From: Roseicitreum antarcticum
GTDB lineage: Bacteria > Pseudomonadota > Alphaproteobacteria > Rhodobacterales > Rhodobacteraceae
Reading direction: 5' to 3'
Length of the DNA stretch: 64,000 nucleotides
Assembly (NCBI RefSeq): GCF_014681765.1
Contig: NZ_CP061498.1
Coordinates: forward strand, 744,001 to 808,000
Shown here: in pieces, positions 9,832 to 20,565 of the stretch
Numbering within the stretch: the first letter of the stretch is position 1
Layout of the letters: every line of letters begins with the position of its first letter
The notes under the pieces: generated by a model
The model's database searches: none
What the model was told of the DNA's origin: nothing
Seen by the model: the letters and a program-made list of their open reading frames with translations, nothing else
Position numbers and translations under genes: made by a program

Positions 9832-11510
9832 GCGTTGCCTATCGCGGCGGGGGCCGGTCTGGCGGCCTGTTTCGGTGCCTCTGCCCCGTCGCGGATCAGT
9901 TTCCAGTTGATCGCGTCCAAAAGCGCCTCAAAGCTGGCATCGACGATGTTGGGCGAGACGCCGACCGTGGACCAGCGGCGGCCCGCGCCGTCCTCGCTGT
10001 CGATGATGACGCGGGTCACGGCCTCGGTCCCGCCCTGGGTGATGCGGACCTTGAAATCCACCAGTTTCATGTCGTCGATGATCGCCTGATAGGGGCCGAG
10101 GTCTTTTGACAGCGCCTTTGACAGCGCGTTGACCGGGCCACGGTCATGGCCCAGGGCATCCATGGATTCCGAAACCGAAAGCATTTTATCGCAGCCGATC
10201 TTCACCACGACGACCGCCTCGGACAGCGAGACCATCTGATCGTACTTGTTCTTGCGGCGTTCCACGGTGACGCGGTAGCGCTTGACCTCGAAGAAGGTCG
10301 GCACGAGGCCAAGCTCGCGGCGGGCGACCAGCTCAAAACTGGCCTGCGCGCCGTCATAGGCATAGCCCGTGTCTTCGGCCATCTTGACCCGGTCAAGGAT
10401 GCGGGCCAGCGCCGGGTCGCCGGGGGCGACGGTCAGGCCTGCATCCTTCAGGCGGGCGCGCAGGTTGGATTGGCCCGCCTGGTTGGACATCGGGATGATG
10501 CGGGCATTGCCGACACGCGCAGGGTCGATGTGCTCATAGGTCCTGGGGTCCTTCAAGATCGCGCTGGCGTGCAGCCCGGCCTTATGGGCAAAGGCCGAGG
10601 CGCCGACATAGGCCGCCGCGCGGTGCGGGACGCGGTTGAGGATATCATCCAGCCTGCGCGAGGCGCGGGTCAGGTTTTGCAGCGCGGCGGGCGTGATGCC
10701 GGTGGCAAAGCGGCTGGCATAGGGTTCCTTCAACAGCAGCGTCGGGATCAGGGTGGTCAGGTTGGCGTTGCCGCACCGCTCACCCAGCCCGTTCAGCGTG
10801 CCCTGGATCTGGCGCGCGCCCGCGTCTACGGCGGCCAGCGTGCAGGCGACCGCGTTGCCGGTATCGTCATGGGCGTGGATGCCCAGCCGGTCGCCGGGGA
10901 CGCCCGACGCGATGACATCGGCGGTGATGCGGCCCACATCGGCGGGCAGCGTGCCGCCGTTGGTGTCGCACAGCACCACCCAGCGCGCGCCTGCGGTCAG
11001 GGCGGCGTGCAGGCATTCCAGCGCATAGGCGGGGTCGGCGCGGTAGCCGTCGAAGAAATGTTCGGCGTCCAGGATCGCCTCGCGCCCCTGCGCTACGATA
11101 TGGGCGATGGAGGCGCGGATGTTGTCGAGGTTTTCCGCAAGGCTGATCCCCAGCGCGGTGGTCACATGGAAGGGATGCGTCTTGCCGACAAGGCAGACGG
11201 CGGGGGTGCGGGCGTTCAGGACGGCGGCCAGCACATCGTCGTTTTCCGCCGAGCGGCCCGCGCGTTTGGTCATGCCAAAGGCCGTCAGCGTGGCGCGGGT
11301 CTGCGGCGGGGTGGCAAAGAAATCGCTGTCGGTGGGGTTCGCGCCGGGCCAGCCGCCCTCGATATAATCCACGCCGAGGTCGTCAAGCAGTGCCGCGATG
11401 GCCAGCTTTTCGCCGGTCGAGAATTGCACGCCCTGCGTCTGCTGCCCGTCGCGCAGCGTGGTGTCATAGAGGCTGAGGCGTTCGCGGGCGTCTGCGGCTG
11501 GCTGCGTCAT
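9828..11510 (-). CDS. cimA: (R)-citramalate synthase
   Basis: This is a 560-residue enzyme of the alpha-isopropylmalate synthase/homocitrate synthase family. The TIM-barrel start LYDTTLRDGQQTQGV is at residues about 12-26, IEGGWPGANPTD follows at 45-56, the metal-binding HAHDDTGNAVA is near 205, and a C-terminal LeuA-dimer-like regulatory domain covers about residues 400-540. It condenses pyruvate and acetyl-CoA to citramalate, giving a threonine-independent route to 2-oxobutanoate and isoleucine. The sequence pattern fits CimA better than LeuA. ATG 11510 is used; an upstream GTG frame extension is rejected as non-conserved. Its stop overlaps the start of the phytoene-synthase-like gene by 4 nt. 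Confidence 0.88.
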   Translation of the reverse strand: MTQPAADARERLSLYDTTLRDGQQTQGVQFSTGEKLAIAALLDDLGVDYIEGGWPGANPTDSDFFATPPQTRATLTAFGMTKRAGRSAENDDVLAAVLNARTPAVCLVGKTHPFHVTTALGISLAENLDNIRASIAHIVAQGREAILDAEHFFDGYRADPAYALECLHAALTAGARWVVLCDTNGGTLPADVGRITADVIASGVPGDRLGIHAHDDTGNAVACTLAAVDAGARQIQGTLNGLGERCGNANLTTLIPTLLLKEPYASRFATGITPAALQNLTRASRRLDDILNRVPHRAAAYVGASAFAHKAGLHASAILKDPRTYEHIDPARVGNARIIPMSNQAGQSNLRARLKDAGLTVAPGDPALARILDRVKMAEDTGYAYDGAQASFELVARRELGLVPTFFEVKRYRVTVERRKNKYDQMVSLSEAVVVVKIGCDKMLSVSESMDALGHDRGPVNALSKALSKDLGPYQAIIDDMKLVDFKVRITQGGTEAVTRVIIDSEDGAGRRWSTVGVSPNIVDASFEALLDAINWKLIRDGAEAPKQAARPAPAAIGNA

Positions 11511-11610
11511 TGGGCTTTGGCCTTTGGGTTGGGTTGGGCGGTAGGGTGGTGACATGAGGAGTGGTGTATTTGCACTAGCGCTTCAAGGGCGCGACATTGC
11601 CGCCATCTCG

Positions 11611-11692
11611 CGCCCGAACCGAGGGGTGGGCGAGAAGCGCCCGCCCCGTGGGGGCGGTTCGGGCGCTGTCGGGGATGCTTTGCATCCCCGAC
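11611..11692. repeat. Cluster of strong inverted repeats between cysS and cimA
   Basis: Two hairpins sit side by side in the 228-bp gap. The first pairs cgcccgaaccg (11611-11621) with cggttcgggcg (11655-11665) and has an inner GC-rich pairing. The second is a perfect 11-bp stem with a three-base loop (gtcggggatgc/ttt/gcatccccgac, 11668-11692). There is no T run, so a rho-independent terminator is not clear. They lie downstream of cysS and upstream of cimA on the minus strand. Confidence 0.85.
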
Positions 11693-11738
11693 TTGGGTGG
11701 TGAATTGCGGAGATGGCTGACTCGACGTGCGTCCGGGC

Positions 11739-13223
<1,485 letters not shown>

Positions 13224-13374
13224 GGTGTCCTCAAAGGCATGCGCGCGCAATGCGGCGGGACGATCAGCAATGGTTGATTAAGAAAACACCCCTGATCCCG
13301 CCGCGTGGCTCAGCAAGTAATACAAATGCAGATGATGCGGGTGGTGTTCATGGGCAATATCATAACGCGGGCCG

Positions 13375-13408
13375 CGCGCCCTGCCAAGCCCGAATTCGGC
13401 AGGGCGCG
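13375..13408 (-). terminator. Hairpin downstream of uvrA
   Basis: An 11-bp inverted repeat, cgcgccctgcc / ggcagggcgcg, separated by 12 bases, lies about 50 bp after the uvrA stop. There is no T tract, so it may act as a factor-dependent terminator or as an mRNA 3' end stabiliser. Confidence 0.45.
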
Positions 13409-13455
13409 GGCGCGCGGGTTGTGCACGCAGTACGGCTGCACGCCATAACGCCCCG

Positions 13456-16320
13456 CTATTCGGCGGCGAATTTGCGCGGGTCCAGCAGGGATTTGAGGTA
13501 ATGGCCGGTGTGGCTGCCCTCGACCGCGGCAACGGCCTCGGGCGTGCCGACAGCCACGATCTGACCGCCGCCGTCGCCCCCTTCAGGCCCGATGTCGATC
13601 ACCCAATCGGCGGTTTTCACCACGTCCAGATTGTGTTCGATCACCACCACCGTGTTGCCCTGTTCAACCAGTTCATGCAGCACTTCCAACAGCTTGCGCA
13701 CGTCTTCAAAATGCAGGCCGGTGGTCGGCTCATCAAGGATATAGAGCGTGCGGCCCGTGGACCGCCGCGCCAGCTCTTTCGACAGCTTCACGCGCTGCGC
13801 CTCGCCGCCCGACAGCGTGGTGGCCTGCTGCCCGACCTTGATATAGCCCAGACCGACGCGCATCAGCGCATCCATCTTTTCGCGGATGGAGGGCACGGCC
13901 TGGAAAAAGCCCTGCGCCTCTTCAACCGTCATCTCCAGCACGTCGGCGATGCTTTTGCCTTTGAACAGAACTTCGAGGGTTTCGCGGTTGTAGCGCGCGC
14001 CCTTGCAGGTCTCGCAGGTGACGTAGACATCGGGGAGGAAATTCATCTCGATCTTCAAGACGCCGTCGCCCTGACAGGCCTCACACCGCCCGCCCTTCAC
14101 GTTGAAGCTGAAGCGCCCGGGTTTATAGCCGCGGGTTTTCGATTCCGGCAGGCCCGCGAACCAGTCGCGGATGGGGCCGAACGCGCCGGTATAGGTGGCG
14201 GGGTTAGAGCGCGGGGTGCGGCCGATGGGGCGCTGGTCGATGTCGATCACCTTATCAAGGTGTTCCAGCCCCTTGATGGTTTCACACGGCGCGGGCGTCT
14301 GGCGCGCCCCGTTGAGACGCATGGAGGCGGTCTTGAACAAGGTCTCGATGGTCAGCGTCGATTTGCCGCCGCCCGATACGCCGGTGACGCAGACGAATTT
14401 ACCCAAGGGGAATTCGGCACTCATATCGCGCAGATTGTTACCTGTGGCTTTTACCACCTTGATTTTCTTGCCATTCCCCTTGCGTCGCACGCTGGGCACC
14501 GCGATCTGGCGCGCGCCCGAGAGGTATTGCCCGGTGACGCTGCCCGCATCAGCCATCACCTGCGCGGGCGTGCCGTGGCTGACCACGCGACCGCCATGCA
14601 CACCGGCACCCGGACCGATGTCGAAGACGTAATCCGCCTCGCGGATCGCTTCCTCGTCATGTTCGACCACGATCACGGTATTGCCCTGATCGCGCAGGTT
14701 TTTCAGCGTGGTCAGCAGGCGGTCGTTGTCGCGTTGATGCAGCCCGATGGAGGGTTCATCGAGGACATAAAGCACGCCCGTCAGCCCCGAGCCGATCTGG
14801 CTGGCCAGCCGGATGCGCTGCGATTCACCGCCCGACAATGTGCCCGCGCGGCGCGAGAGGGTGAGGTAATCAAGGCCCACGTTCACCAGAAAGCCGACCC
14901 GTTCGCGGATTTCCTTCAGGATGGCGCGCGCGATCTCATTCTTCTGGTTCGTCAGGTGGTCGGGAACCGATTGCACCCAATCGTAGACCTCGCGGATGGA
15001 TTTATCGACCACTTCACCGACATGCAGCCCGCCGATCTTCACGGCCAGCGCCTCGGCCCGCAGGCGGTGGCCGCCGCAGGTCGCGCAATCGCGGTTGTTT
15101 TGATATTGCTCAAAATCCTCGCGCACCCAATTGCTGTCGGTCTCGCGGTAGCGGCGTTCCATGTTGGGGATCACGCCCTCGAACGCGCGGGTGACGTTGT
15201 AGATGCGCCCACCCTCATCGTAGCGGAAAGGCAGTTCCTCGCCGTTTGAGCCGTAGAGCAACACCTGATGCACATGCGGGGGCAGATCTTTCCACAGGGT
15301 TTTGGGGTTGAATTCATAATGCGCCGCAAGCGATTGAATCGTTTGCAAAAAGTACGGTGTCTTGCCCTTGCGCCAGGGCGCAATCGCGCCATTGGCCAGC
15401 GTCAGTGCGCCGTCGGGCACCACGAGGCGTTCGTCAAAGAACAGCTCTAACCCCAGCCCGTCGCAATCCGGGCAGGCGCCGAAGGGCGCGTTGAAGCTGA
15501 AAAGCCGCGGCTCGATCTCGGGGATGGTGAAGCCCGACACCGGGCAGGCGAATTTTTCGGAAAAGGTGATCCGCTCTGCCACGCCGTCTTCGCCCGCATC
15601 GGCCATTTCCAGCACGGCGATGCCATCGGCAAGGTCCAGCGCGGTGCGCAGACTGTCAGCCAGCCGGGTCTCCAGCCCGGTGCGCACCACCAGACGGTCC
15701 ACAACCACGTCGATGTCATGGCGGAATTTCTTGTCGAGCGTGGGCGGTTCGTCCAGTTCGTAGAATTGGCCATCGACCTTCACACGCTGGAAGCCCTGTT
15801 TGCGCAGTTCCAGAAATTCCTTGCGATACTCGCCCTTGCGGTCGCGGATGATCGGCGCAAGCAGGTAGGCGCGCGTGCCTTCGTCCAGCCCCATGACACG
15901 GTCGACCATGTCCTGGACCTGCTGCGCCTCAATCGGCTTGCCGGTGGCGGGGGAAAACGGCGTACCCGCGCGGGCAAACAGCAAACGCATGTAGTCGTAG
16001 ATTTCGGTGACCGTCCCGACGGTGGAACGCGGGTTCTTGCTGGTGGTCTTCTGCTCGATGGAAATCGCAGGCGACAGGCCGCTGATATGGTCCACATCAG
16101 GCTTTTGCATCATGTCGAGGAACTGGCGCGCATAGGCCGACAGCGATTCAACGTAGCGGCGCTGCCCCTCGGCGTAGATGGTGTCAAATGCCAGGCTGGA
16201 TTTGCCCGAGCCCGACAGCCCGGTGATGACCACCAGTTGATCGCGCGGAATATCCACGTCGATGTTCTTGAGGTTGTGTTCGCGCGCGCCGCGCACCTCG
16301 ATGAACTTCTGTTCCGCCAT
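13456..16320 (-). CDS. uvrA: Excinuclease ABC subunit A
   Basis: This is a 954-residue UvrA, the damage-recognition ATPase of nucleotide excision repair. It has two ABC ATPase halves: P-loops GLSGSGKSS (about residues 31-39) and GVSGGGKST (about 640), and two LSGGE signatures. The zinc-finger motifs are also readable (CATCGG near 410; CEACQGDG and [10 protein letters not shown] near 735-765). Length and motif order match the family. ATG 16320 (MAEQKF) is used, with the 60 nt of open frame upstream rejected. The gene is monocistronic, and its upstream region is shared with the following thioesterase gene's 3' side. Confidence 0.97.
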   Translation of the reverse strand: MAEQKFIEVRGAREHNLKNIDVDIPRDQLVVITGLSGSGKSSLAFDTIYAEGQRRYVESLSAYARQFLDMMQKPDVDHISGLSPAISIEQKTTSKNPRSTVGTVTEIYDYMRLLFARAGTPFSPATGKPIEAQQVQDMVDRVMGLDEGTRAYLLAPIIRDRKGEYRKEFLELRKQGFQRVKVDGQFYELDEPPTLDKKFRHDIDVVVDRLVVRTGLETRLADSLRTALDLADGIAVLEMADAGEDGVAERITFSEKFACPVSGFTIPEIEPRLFSFNAPFGACPDCDGLGLELFFDERLVVPDGALTLANGAIAPWRKGKTPYFLQTIQSLAAHYEFNPKTLWKDLPPHVHQVLLYGSNGEELPFRYDEGGRIYNVTRAFEGVIPNMERRYRETDSNWVREDFEQYQNNRDCATCGGHRLRAEALAVKIGGLHVGEVVDKSIREVYDWVQSVPDHLTNQKNEIARAILKEIRERVGFLVNVGLDYLTLSRRAGTLSGGESQRIRLASQIGSGLTGVLYVLDEPSIGLHQRDNDRLLTTLKNLRDQGNTVIVVEHDEEAIREADYVFDIGPGAGVHGGRVVSHGTPAQVMADAGSVTGQYLSGARQIAVPSVRRKGNGKKIKVVKATGNNLRDMSAEFPLGKFVCVTGVSGGGKSTLTIETLFKTASMRLNGARQTPAPCETIKGLEHLDKVIDIDQRPIGRTPRSNPATYTGAFGPIRDWFAGLPESKTRGYKPGRFSFNVKGGRCEACQGDGVLKIEMNFLPDVYVTCETCKGARYNRETLEVLFKGKSIADVLEMTVEEAQGFFQAVPSIREKMDALMRVGLGYIKVGQQATTLSGGEAQRVKLSKELARRSTGRTLYILDEPTTGLHFEDVRKLLEVLHELVEQGNTVVVIEHNLDVVKTADWVIDIGPEGGDGGGQIVAVGTPEAVAAVEGSHTGHYLKSLLDPRKFAAE

Positions 16321-16431
16321 TTGCGACCCCCGGGGCTTTGATCTGAGGGCACAGATAAGCGTGTGGCGCCGAGTCTCCAACCCGAAAATGTGAACGAAGG
16401 GTGAATATGTGCCCCAGTAGGCAGATAAATG

Positions 16432-16860
16432 TCAGATCATGGGCTTTGGCGGGATGGAATAGGTGATGCCCGCGCGCGCCACCGGGTCAGACAGCCCTTC
16501 GGAATGGATCAACGCGTCGCCCACCGCCAGCACGCGGCCCAGTTTCAAAAGCCGCGCAACGCAGATCAGATCCGCCCCGGCGGCAGGTTTGCGCATGAAG
16601 TCGATGGCGCAATTCGTGGTCACCGCCAGCCCCTGCGGCCCGATCATCGCCAGCACCGCAAGGTAGATCGACACATCGGCCAGCGCAAACATCGATGGGC
16701 CCGACACCGTGCCGCCGGGGCGCAGGTGGTGGTCCTGCACCCGCAAGGCAACGCTGACGCGCATCGGCGCAACATCAATGATGCGGAAGTCATGCGCGAC
16801 CTGTGGAAACTCTGCCGCCAGAAAAGCGCTGAGTTCCGTTGCGTCCATCTGTAGCTGCAT
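16432..16860 (-). CDS. PaaI-family acyl-CoA thioesterase
   Basis: This is a 142-residue hot-dog-fold protein. The segment HLRPGGTVSGPSMFALADV (residues about 44-62) is the central helix with its preceding Gly-rich loop, and TTNCAIDFMRKP follows as the next strand, as in the PaaI/YbgC acyl-CoA thioesterases. It hydrolyses acyl-CoA thioesters in the cytosol; the chain preference is unknown. A GGAAGG ribosome site precedes ATG 16860. It is divergent from an enoyl-CoA hydratase gene 59 bp away, which suggests a shared role in acyl-CoA catabolism and a shared promoter region. Confidence 0.82.
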   Translation of the reverse strand: MQLQMDATELSAFLAAEFPQVAHDFRIIDVAPMRVSVALRVQDHHLRPGGTVSGPSMFALADVSIYLAVLAMIGPQGLAVTTNCAIDFMRKPAAGADLICVARLLKLGRVLAVGDALIHSEGLSDPVARAGITYSIPPKPMI

Positions 16861-16919
16861 GGCCTTCCCCCGTGTGACCTTTGCGGGTTAAGGTTCCGCA
16901 AACGGCGGAAGGGCGCAAG

Positions 16920-17717
16920 ATGCAAGACAGTATTCTGACCTGTGACGTAGCGGCGGGTGTGGCCGTTCTGACCATGAACCGGCCCGAAAAGCTGAACCCG
17001 CTGTCGGATGCGATGCTGGCCGCGCTGGAGGCGCAACTGGCCGCGATTGCCGCCGATGCGGCGGTGCGCGTGGTGGTGCTGCGTGGGGCGGGCAAGGCGT
17101 TCTGCGCGGGCCACGACCTGCGTGAGATGCAGGCGGGGCGCGCCGCGCCAGACGCGGGCGCGGCCTACTTCGCCGACCTGTTCGACCGCTGCGGCGCGGT
17201 GATGCAGATGATCCCGGCAATGCCGCAGCCGGTGATCGCGCAGGTGCACGGGATCGCGACTGCCGCGGGCTGCCAGCTTGTGGCCTCGTGCGATATGGCG
17301 GTGGCGGCAGAGGGGACGCGGTTCGGCGTCAACGGGGTGAATATCGGCCTGTTCTGTTCCACCCCCATGGTAGCGCTGACCCGCAATCTGGCGCGCAAAC
17401 AGGCGTTCGAGATGCTCGTGACGGGCGATTTCATCACCGCTGAGCGCGCGCGCGAAGTCGGCCTGATCAACCGTGTGGTGCCCGAGGGCGAACTGGAAGC
17501 CGCGACGCAGGCGCTGGCCGCACAGGTGGCGGGCAAACTGGGCGCGGCGGTGCGCATCGGCAAGCGGGCGTTTTACGACCAGATCGCGATGAACCTTTCG
17601 GATGCCTATGCCCATACGGGCGCCGTGATGGTCGAGAACATGTTGCTGTCCGACACCGATGAGGGGATCCGCGCGTTTCTGGAAAAGCGCCCGCCGGGCT
17701 GGACGCAGCAAGGCTGA
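16920..17717 (+). CDS. Enoyl-CoA hydratase/isomerase family protein
   Basis: This is a 265-residue crotonase-fold protein. The oxyanion-hole region GAGKAFCAGHDLREM (residues about 59-73) and the second loop HGIATAAGCQLVASCD (about 114-129) are clear. The usual catalytic glutamates of true hydratases are not both obvious, and the AGHDLREM form resembles the ECHDC3-like branch. The precise reaction on acyl-CoA substrates is therefore uncertain. ATG 16920 is preceded by GGAAGG. It is divergent from the PaaI-type thioesterase. About 100 bp of non-coding DNA separate it from the convergent MFS gene. Confidence 0.85.
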   Translation: MQDSILTCDVAAGVAVLTMNRPEKLNPLSDAMLAALEAQLAAIAADAAVRVVVLRGAGKAFCAGHDLREMQAGRAAPDAGAAYFADLFDRCGAVMQMIPAMPQPVIAQVHGIATAAGCQLVASCDMAVAAEGTRFGVNGVNIGLFCSTPMVALTRNLARKQAFEMLVTGDFITAERAREVGLINRVVPEGELEAATQALAAQVAGKLGAAVRIGKRAFYDQIAMNLSDAYAHTGAVMVENMLLSDTDEGIRAFLEKRPPGWTQQG

Positions 17718-17821
17718 GGTGTTTCGATGAGTGCCTTGATTTTACGGGGTATTCAGGGGAACGCCGGTTTGCGCAGCAGGGTTCGCGCATTGCGTGAAGG
17801 TGAAGCGTCAGGCCTTTTGAA

Positions 17822-19039
17822 TTAAACGGTATTTTCCCCATGCCTGCGGGTCAGCGCCAGTGCCAGCCCCAGCGCCAGCAGCGCCGCCGCAAAGGCCGCC
17901 GCGATCAGGGCCATCGGGCCGATCCCGTCAAACAGCAGCGCCGCGAACAGCGGGGCCACCGCCATTGCGCCCTGCGCCGGGATCGACAACATGCCGTTGA
18001 TCGCGCCAAAGCCCGCCTGGCCCAACGTCTCGGCCACCATGACCGGGCGCAAGATCGTCATGATCCCAAGTGCGGCACCCTGCAACAGCGCGAAGGCCAG
18101 CACCACAACCGGCGACAGCCCCACTGCCAGCAGCATAAGTGCGGCCACCACCTGCGCCCCCGTGACGATCAGCGCAGTGCCGCGCGTGCCGATCCGCCCG
18201 TCGTACCGGAAAAGCACAAGGCGCCCGATGGTCTGCGCCACCCCCACGCTGGAGGCCGCAGTGACCGCCCACGTCAGCGCCACGCCCTGCGCGCTCAACA
18301 GCGGCACCATGAAGGCGACCAGCATCCAATGGTTCAGCGACAGTGACGCAAACAGTGCGGCCAGCCCCCAGAAGGCCGGGCGGCGCAGGGCAATGGCGGG
18401 GGCGGCGCGCCCCTCGGCCAGGCTGGCAGCGCTGGGTTGCGGCGTGCCCGCCCGGATTGCGCGGGCCGCAAGGAAGTGCAGCGGCACCATGACGCAGAGC
18501 ACCGCGCCCGCCGCCACCAGCACCGCGCCGCGCCACCCCAGCGCACCTGCCAGCGCCGCCCCGGTGGGAAAGGCAATGGTCGAGGCGAAGCCCGCAACCA
18601 GCGTCACCCGCACGATGCGCGGGCGCGCCTGCGCGCCGAACCGGCGGATCAGGAAGGCAAAGCATACGTCATAAAGGCACGCGGCATGCGCCAGCCCGAT
18701 CACTACCCAGGCGGCGATGTAGTGCGCGGGCGTGGTGACCTGCGACAGCCCGATCAGCGCCACCCCGCCCAGTGCGGCGCCAAAGGTCAGCATGTAGACC
18801 CCCAGGCCCCGGTCGACCATCCGCCCGGCCAGCGGTGCCAGCACCGCGCTGAGCGCGACCGACACCATGGGACCCAGGGCGAAAGTGGTCTTGGACCAGC
18901 CCAGATCCCCCTCCCATGACAAGATCAACGCCGCGAAGATGTAGGCGAACGCGGCATAGCCCAGCGTCTGCCCCACCGCCAGTGCCCAGACGGGCCATGC
19001 GGCGGTGCCTGCGGCGGGGTGTGTCGGTGTGGGGGGCAT
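17822..19039 (-). CDS. MFS transporter
   Basis: This is a 405-residue hydrophobic protein with about twelve membrane segments in two six-helix halves. The PLAGRMVDRG motif after helix 2 (residues about 72-81) is the A-like motif of the major facilitator superfamily. The sequence pattern resembles monocarboxylate/oxalate-formate-type porters, but no substrate can be assigned. The ATG at 19039 is followed by a short Pro/Ala tail before helix 1. The upstream side (19040-19631) is a gene-free tract of GC-rich repeats. Confidence 0.82.
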   Translation of the reverse strand: MPPTPTHPAAGTAAWPVWALAVGQTLGYAAFAYIFAALILSWEGDLGWSKTTFALGPMVSVALSAVLAPLAGRMVDRGLGVYMLTFGAALGGVALIGLSQVTTPAHYIAAWVVIGLAHAACLYDVCFAFLIRRFGAQARPRIVRVTLVAGFASTIAFPTGAALAGALGWRGAVLVAAGAVLCVMVPLHFLAARAIRAGTPQPSAASLAEGRAAPAIALRRPAFWGLAALFASLSLNHWMLVAFMVPLLSAQGVALTWAVTAASSVGVAQTIGRLVLFRYDGRIGTRGTALIVTGAQVVAALMLLAVGLSPVVVLAFALLQGAALGIMTILRPVMVAETLGQAGFGAINGMLSIPAQGAMAVAPLFAALLFDGIGPMALIAAAFAAALLALGLALALTRRHGENTV

Positions 19040-19306
19040 ATGTGGGACGGGCTCTTGAACTGCGGGGTTTCGGTTGCCCGGTTTCGGGGGCCCGGTTTTG
19101 GGGCCGGGTTTTGGGGGCCGGTATCAGACGGGCGCGCGGCGAGGCCAAGGCGAGGCTGGCGCGATCCCCGGGCAGCCAACATCAGCGGCCCGGGATGGTC
19201 AATGAGAAAACACGACATAACTGGTTTTCTCGTTTTTTAATGCCGTGTGCAGCGGGACCAGACCGGCGTGGCAGGCGGCCTGCCCGGACCCCGAGACCAG
19301 CGGCCC

Positions 19307-19381
19307 GAATCCACACGCCCTGAATCCAGACGCCCTAAATCCACATGGCCCGCATCCACACGCCCCCCATCCACACGCCCC
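19307..19381. repeat. 15-bp minisatellite, five degenerate copies
   Basis: Five consecutive 15-bp units of the form gaatccacacgccct (19307, 19322, 19337, 19352, 19367) with one to four differences each. The array lies in the non-coding stretch upstream of the mipA/ompV-like gene. Confidence 0.9.
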
Positions 19382-19411
19382 GGCACCACCGGCCCTCACC
19401 CTGACCGCGCG

Positions 19412-19471
19412 GATTCCCACAGCCCCGATTCCCGCAGCCCCGATTCCGACAGCCCCGATTCAGGTCCCGCC
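19412..19471. repeat. 15-bp minisatellite, four copies
   Basis: Units gattcccacagcccc, gattcccgcagcccc and gattccgacagcccc start at 19412, 19427 and 19442, with a decayed fourth copy at 19457. It lies 30 bp after the other 15-bp array but has a different unit. Confidence 0.88.
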
Positions 19472-19631
19472 CGATCCCTCGACGCGGCCTCCGCCGCCCT
19501 GCCCCGCAGCCACCCGTGGCATCGCGGCCACAACTTCCGCTATGACCGGCTTGTTACCCCGGCGGCGTTGTATTTCGTGCAAGGGTCTGGCAAGGCCAGT
19601 TCAAGTTTTTCACGTTCGAGGATCACGCGCC

Positions 19632-20402
19632 ATGAGTTCAGTTTCCAAAACAGCTTTCGCCGCAGCGGCGGCCATGATGCTCGCGTCCGGCGCCGCGCAT
19701 GCGCAATCAGCGCCCGCGCTGGAATTTTCGGTCTATGGCGGTGGCGCGGTGGGTCCGGCCTATCCGGGCAGCGACGACTACGATGTCTCGCCCGGGCTGG
19801 GGCTGTCGTTTGGCTATCTGTCGCTGCGCGGCTTTCAGTTTGGCGCCGTGGGTGGCGCGTCCTTTGCGCCGGGGCTGTCGCTCAGCCCGTCGGTGAATAT
19901 CCGGGGCGAGCGTACTTCGGCGGATCATGCCGATCTGGCGGGGCTGCCCGATGTGGACCGCGCCTATGAGCTGGGCCTGCGCCTGTCGTATACCACCGAG
20001 GACTGGCAGGTTTTTGGCGCGGTGCGGCGCGGTTTCGAGGGGCATACCGGCATTGTCGGCGAGATCGGCGGTAATGTGATCTACCGCCCGAACGAGCAAT
20101 GGACCCTGAACATCGGGCCGCGCGCCACCTTTGGCAACGCTGCCTTTACCGACACCTATTTCGGCGTGGCCCCCGGCGGCGCTGTGCTGGCGACGCCCTA
20201 CACCGCTGGCGGCGGCATCGTCTCGACCGGGTTAGAGGTGGGCGCGCAATACCGCATCAACCGCGACTGGGCCGTGGAAGGCGCGGTCAGCTATTCGCGG
20301 CTGCGCGGATCGGCGGCGGATTCGCCCATTTCGCGGGCTGGATCGTTGGATCAATACGGCGCCAGCATCGGCCTGCGCCGGTACTTCCGCATCGGCGGCT
20401 GA
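19632..20402 (+). CDS. MipA/OmpV family outer-membrane protein
   Basis: This is a 256-residue protein with a clear signal peptide (residues 1-24, ending AHA-Q). The mature part is a run of alternating strands rich in Gly, Tyr and aromatic girdles and ends in RRYFRIGG, as expected for a small outer-membrane beta-barrel. Strand signatures such as YPGSDDYDV (residues 43-51) and GGNVIYRPNEQW fit the MipA/OmpV family, proposed as scaffolds or porins linked to cell-wall enzymes. ATG 19632 gives the signal peptide. The open frame upstream is repeat-derived and ignored. A strong terminator follows about 90 bp downstream. Confidence 0.85.
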   Translation: MSSVSKTAFAAAAAMMLASGAAHAQSAPALEFSVYGGGAVGPAYPGSDDYDVSPGLGLSFGYLSLRGFQFGAVGGASFAPGLSLSPSVNIRGERTSADHADLAGLPDVDRAYELGLRLSYTTEDWQVFGAVRRGFEGHTGIVGEIGGNVIYRPNEQWTLNIGPRATFGNAAFTDTYFGVAPGGAVLATPYTAGGGIVSTGLEVGAQYRINRDWAVEGAVSYSRLRGSAADSPISRAGSLDQYGASIGLRRYFRIGG

Positions 20403-20489
20403 GGGCGGGGCGCAGACGCGCCCAACGCCGCTCCCAACGCGGCTCCTTGTGATTTGGTCACATTTCACAAACCCGCGCTATCACAGACA

Positions 20490-20516
20490 AAAGGCGCCCC
20501 GGATCGGGGCGCCTTT
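20490..20516. terminator. Bidirectional hairpin between mipA/ompV and gcvP genes
   Basis: A perfect 11-bp stem, aaaggcgcccc / ggggcgccttt, with a five-base loop and A/T ends on both sides. It lies between convergent genes and probably terminates both. Confidence 0.8.
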
Positions 20517-20565
20517 GTTGTTTGAGCGATTGGGCCCGATGAAGGGCCAAGGCTGGCCCCTGACC

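Larger units (their letters stand above)
19040..19631. other. Gene-free, repeat-rich interval upstream of mipA/ompV gene
   Basis: No convincing gene lies here. The first 90 bp contain repeated cccggttt(t/c)ggg-type runs (about 19070-19115). Two 15-bp minisatellites follow. All frames stay open over 19245-19631 because of the repeats, including one in phase with the downstream outer-membrane gene, but the encoded Pro/His/Ala strings look like repeat by-products. The last 60 bp before 19632 presumably hold the promoter and ribosome site. Confidence 0.7.

Noticed and set aside
10146-11552. 468-codon plus-strand frame opposite cimA
   Set aside because: It is the antisense of a conserved enzyme in GC-rich DNA; the sense frame explains the sequence fully.
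19412-19471. Possible CRISPR-like or iteron array
   Set aside because: 15-bp units without spacers and no replication gene nearby; ordinary tandem repeat.
19245-19631. N-terminal extension of the MipA/OmpV protein through the 15-bp repeats
   Set aside because: It would bury the signal peptide behind 129 repeat-derived residues; the internal ATG at 19632 gives a standard exported protein.
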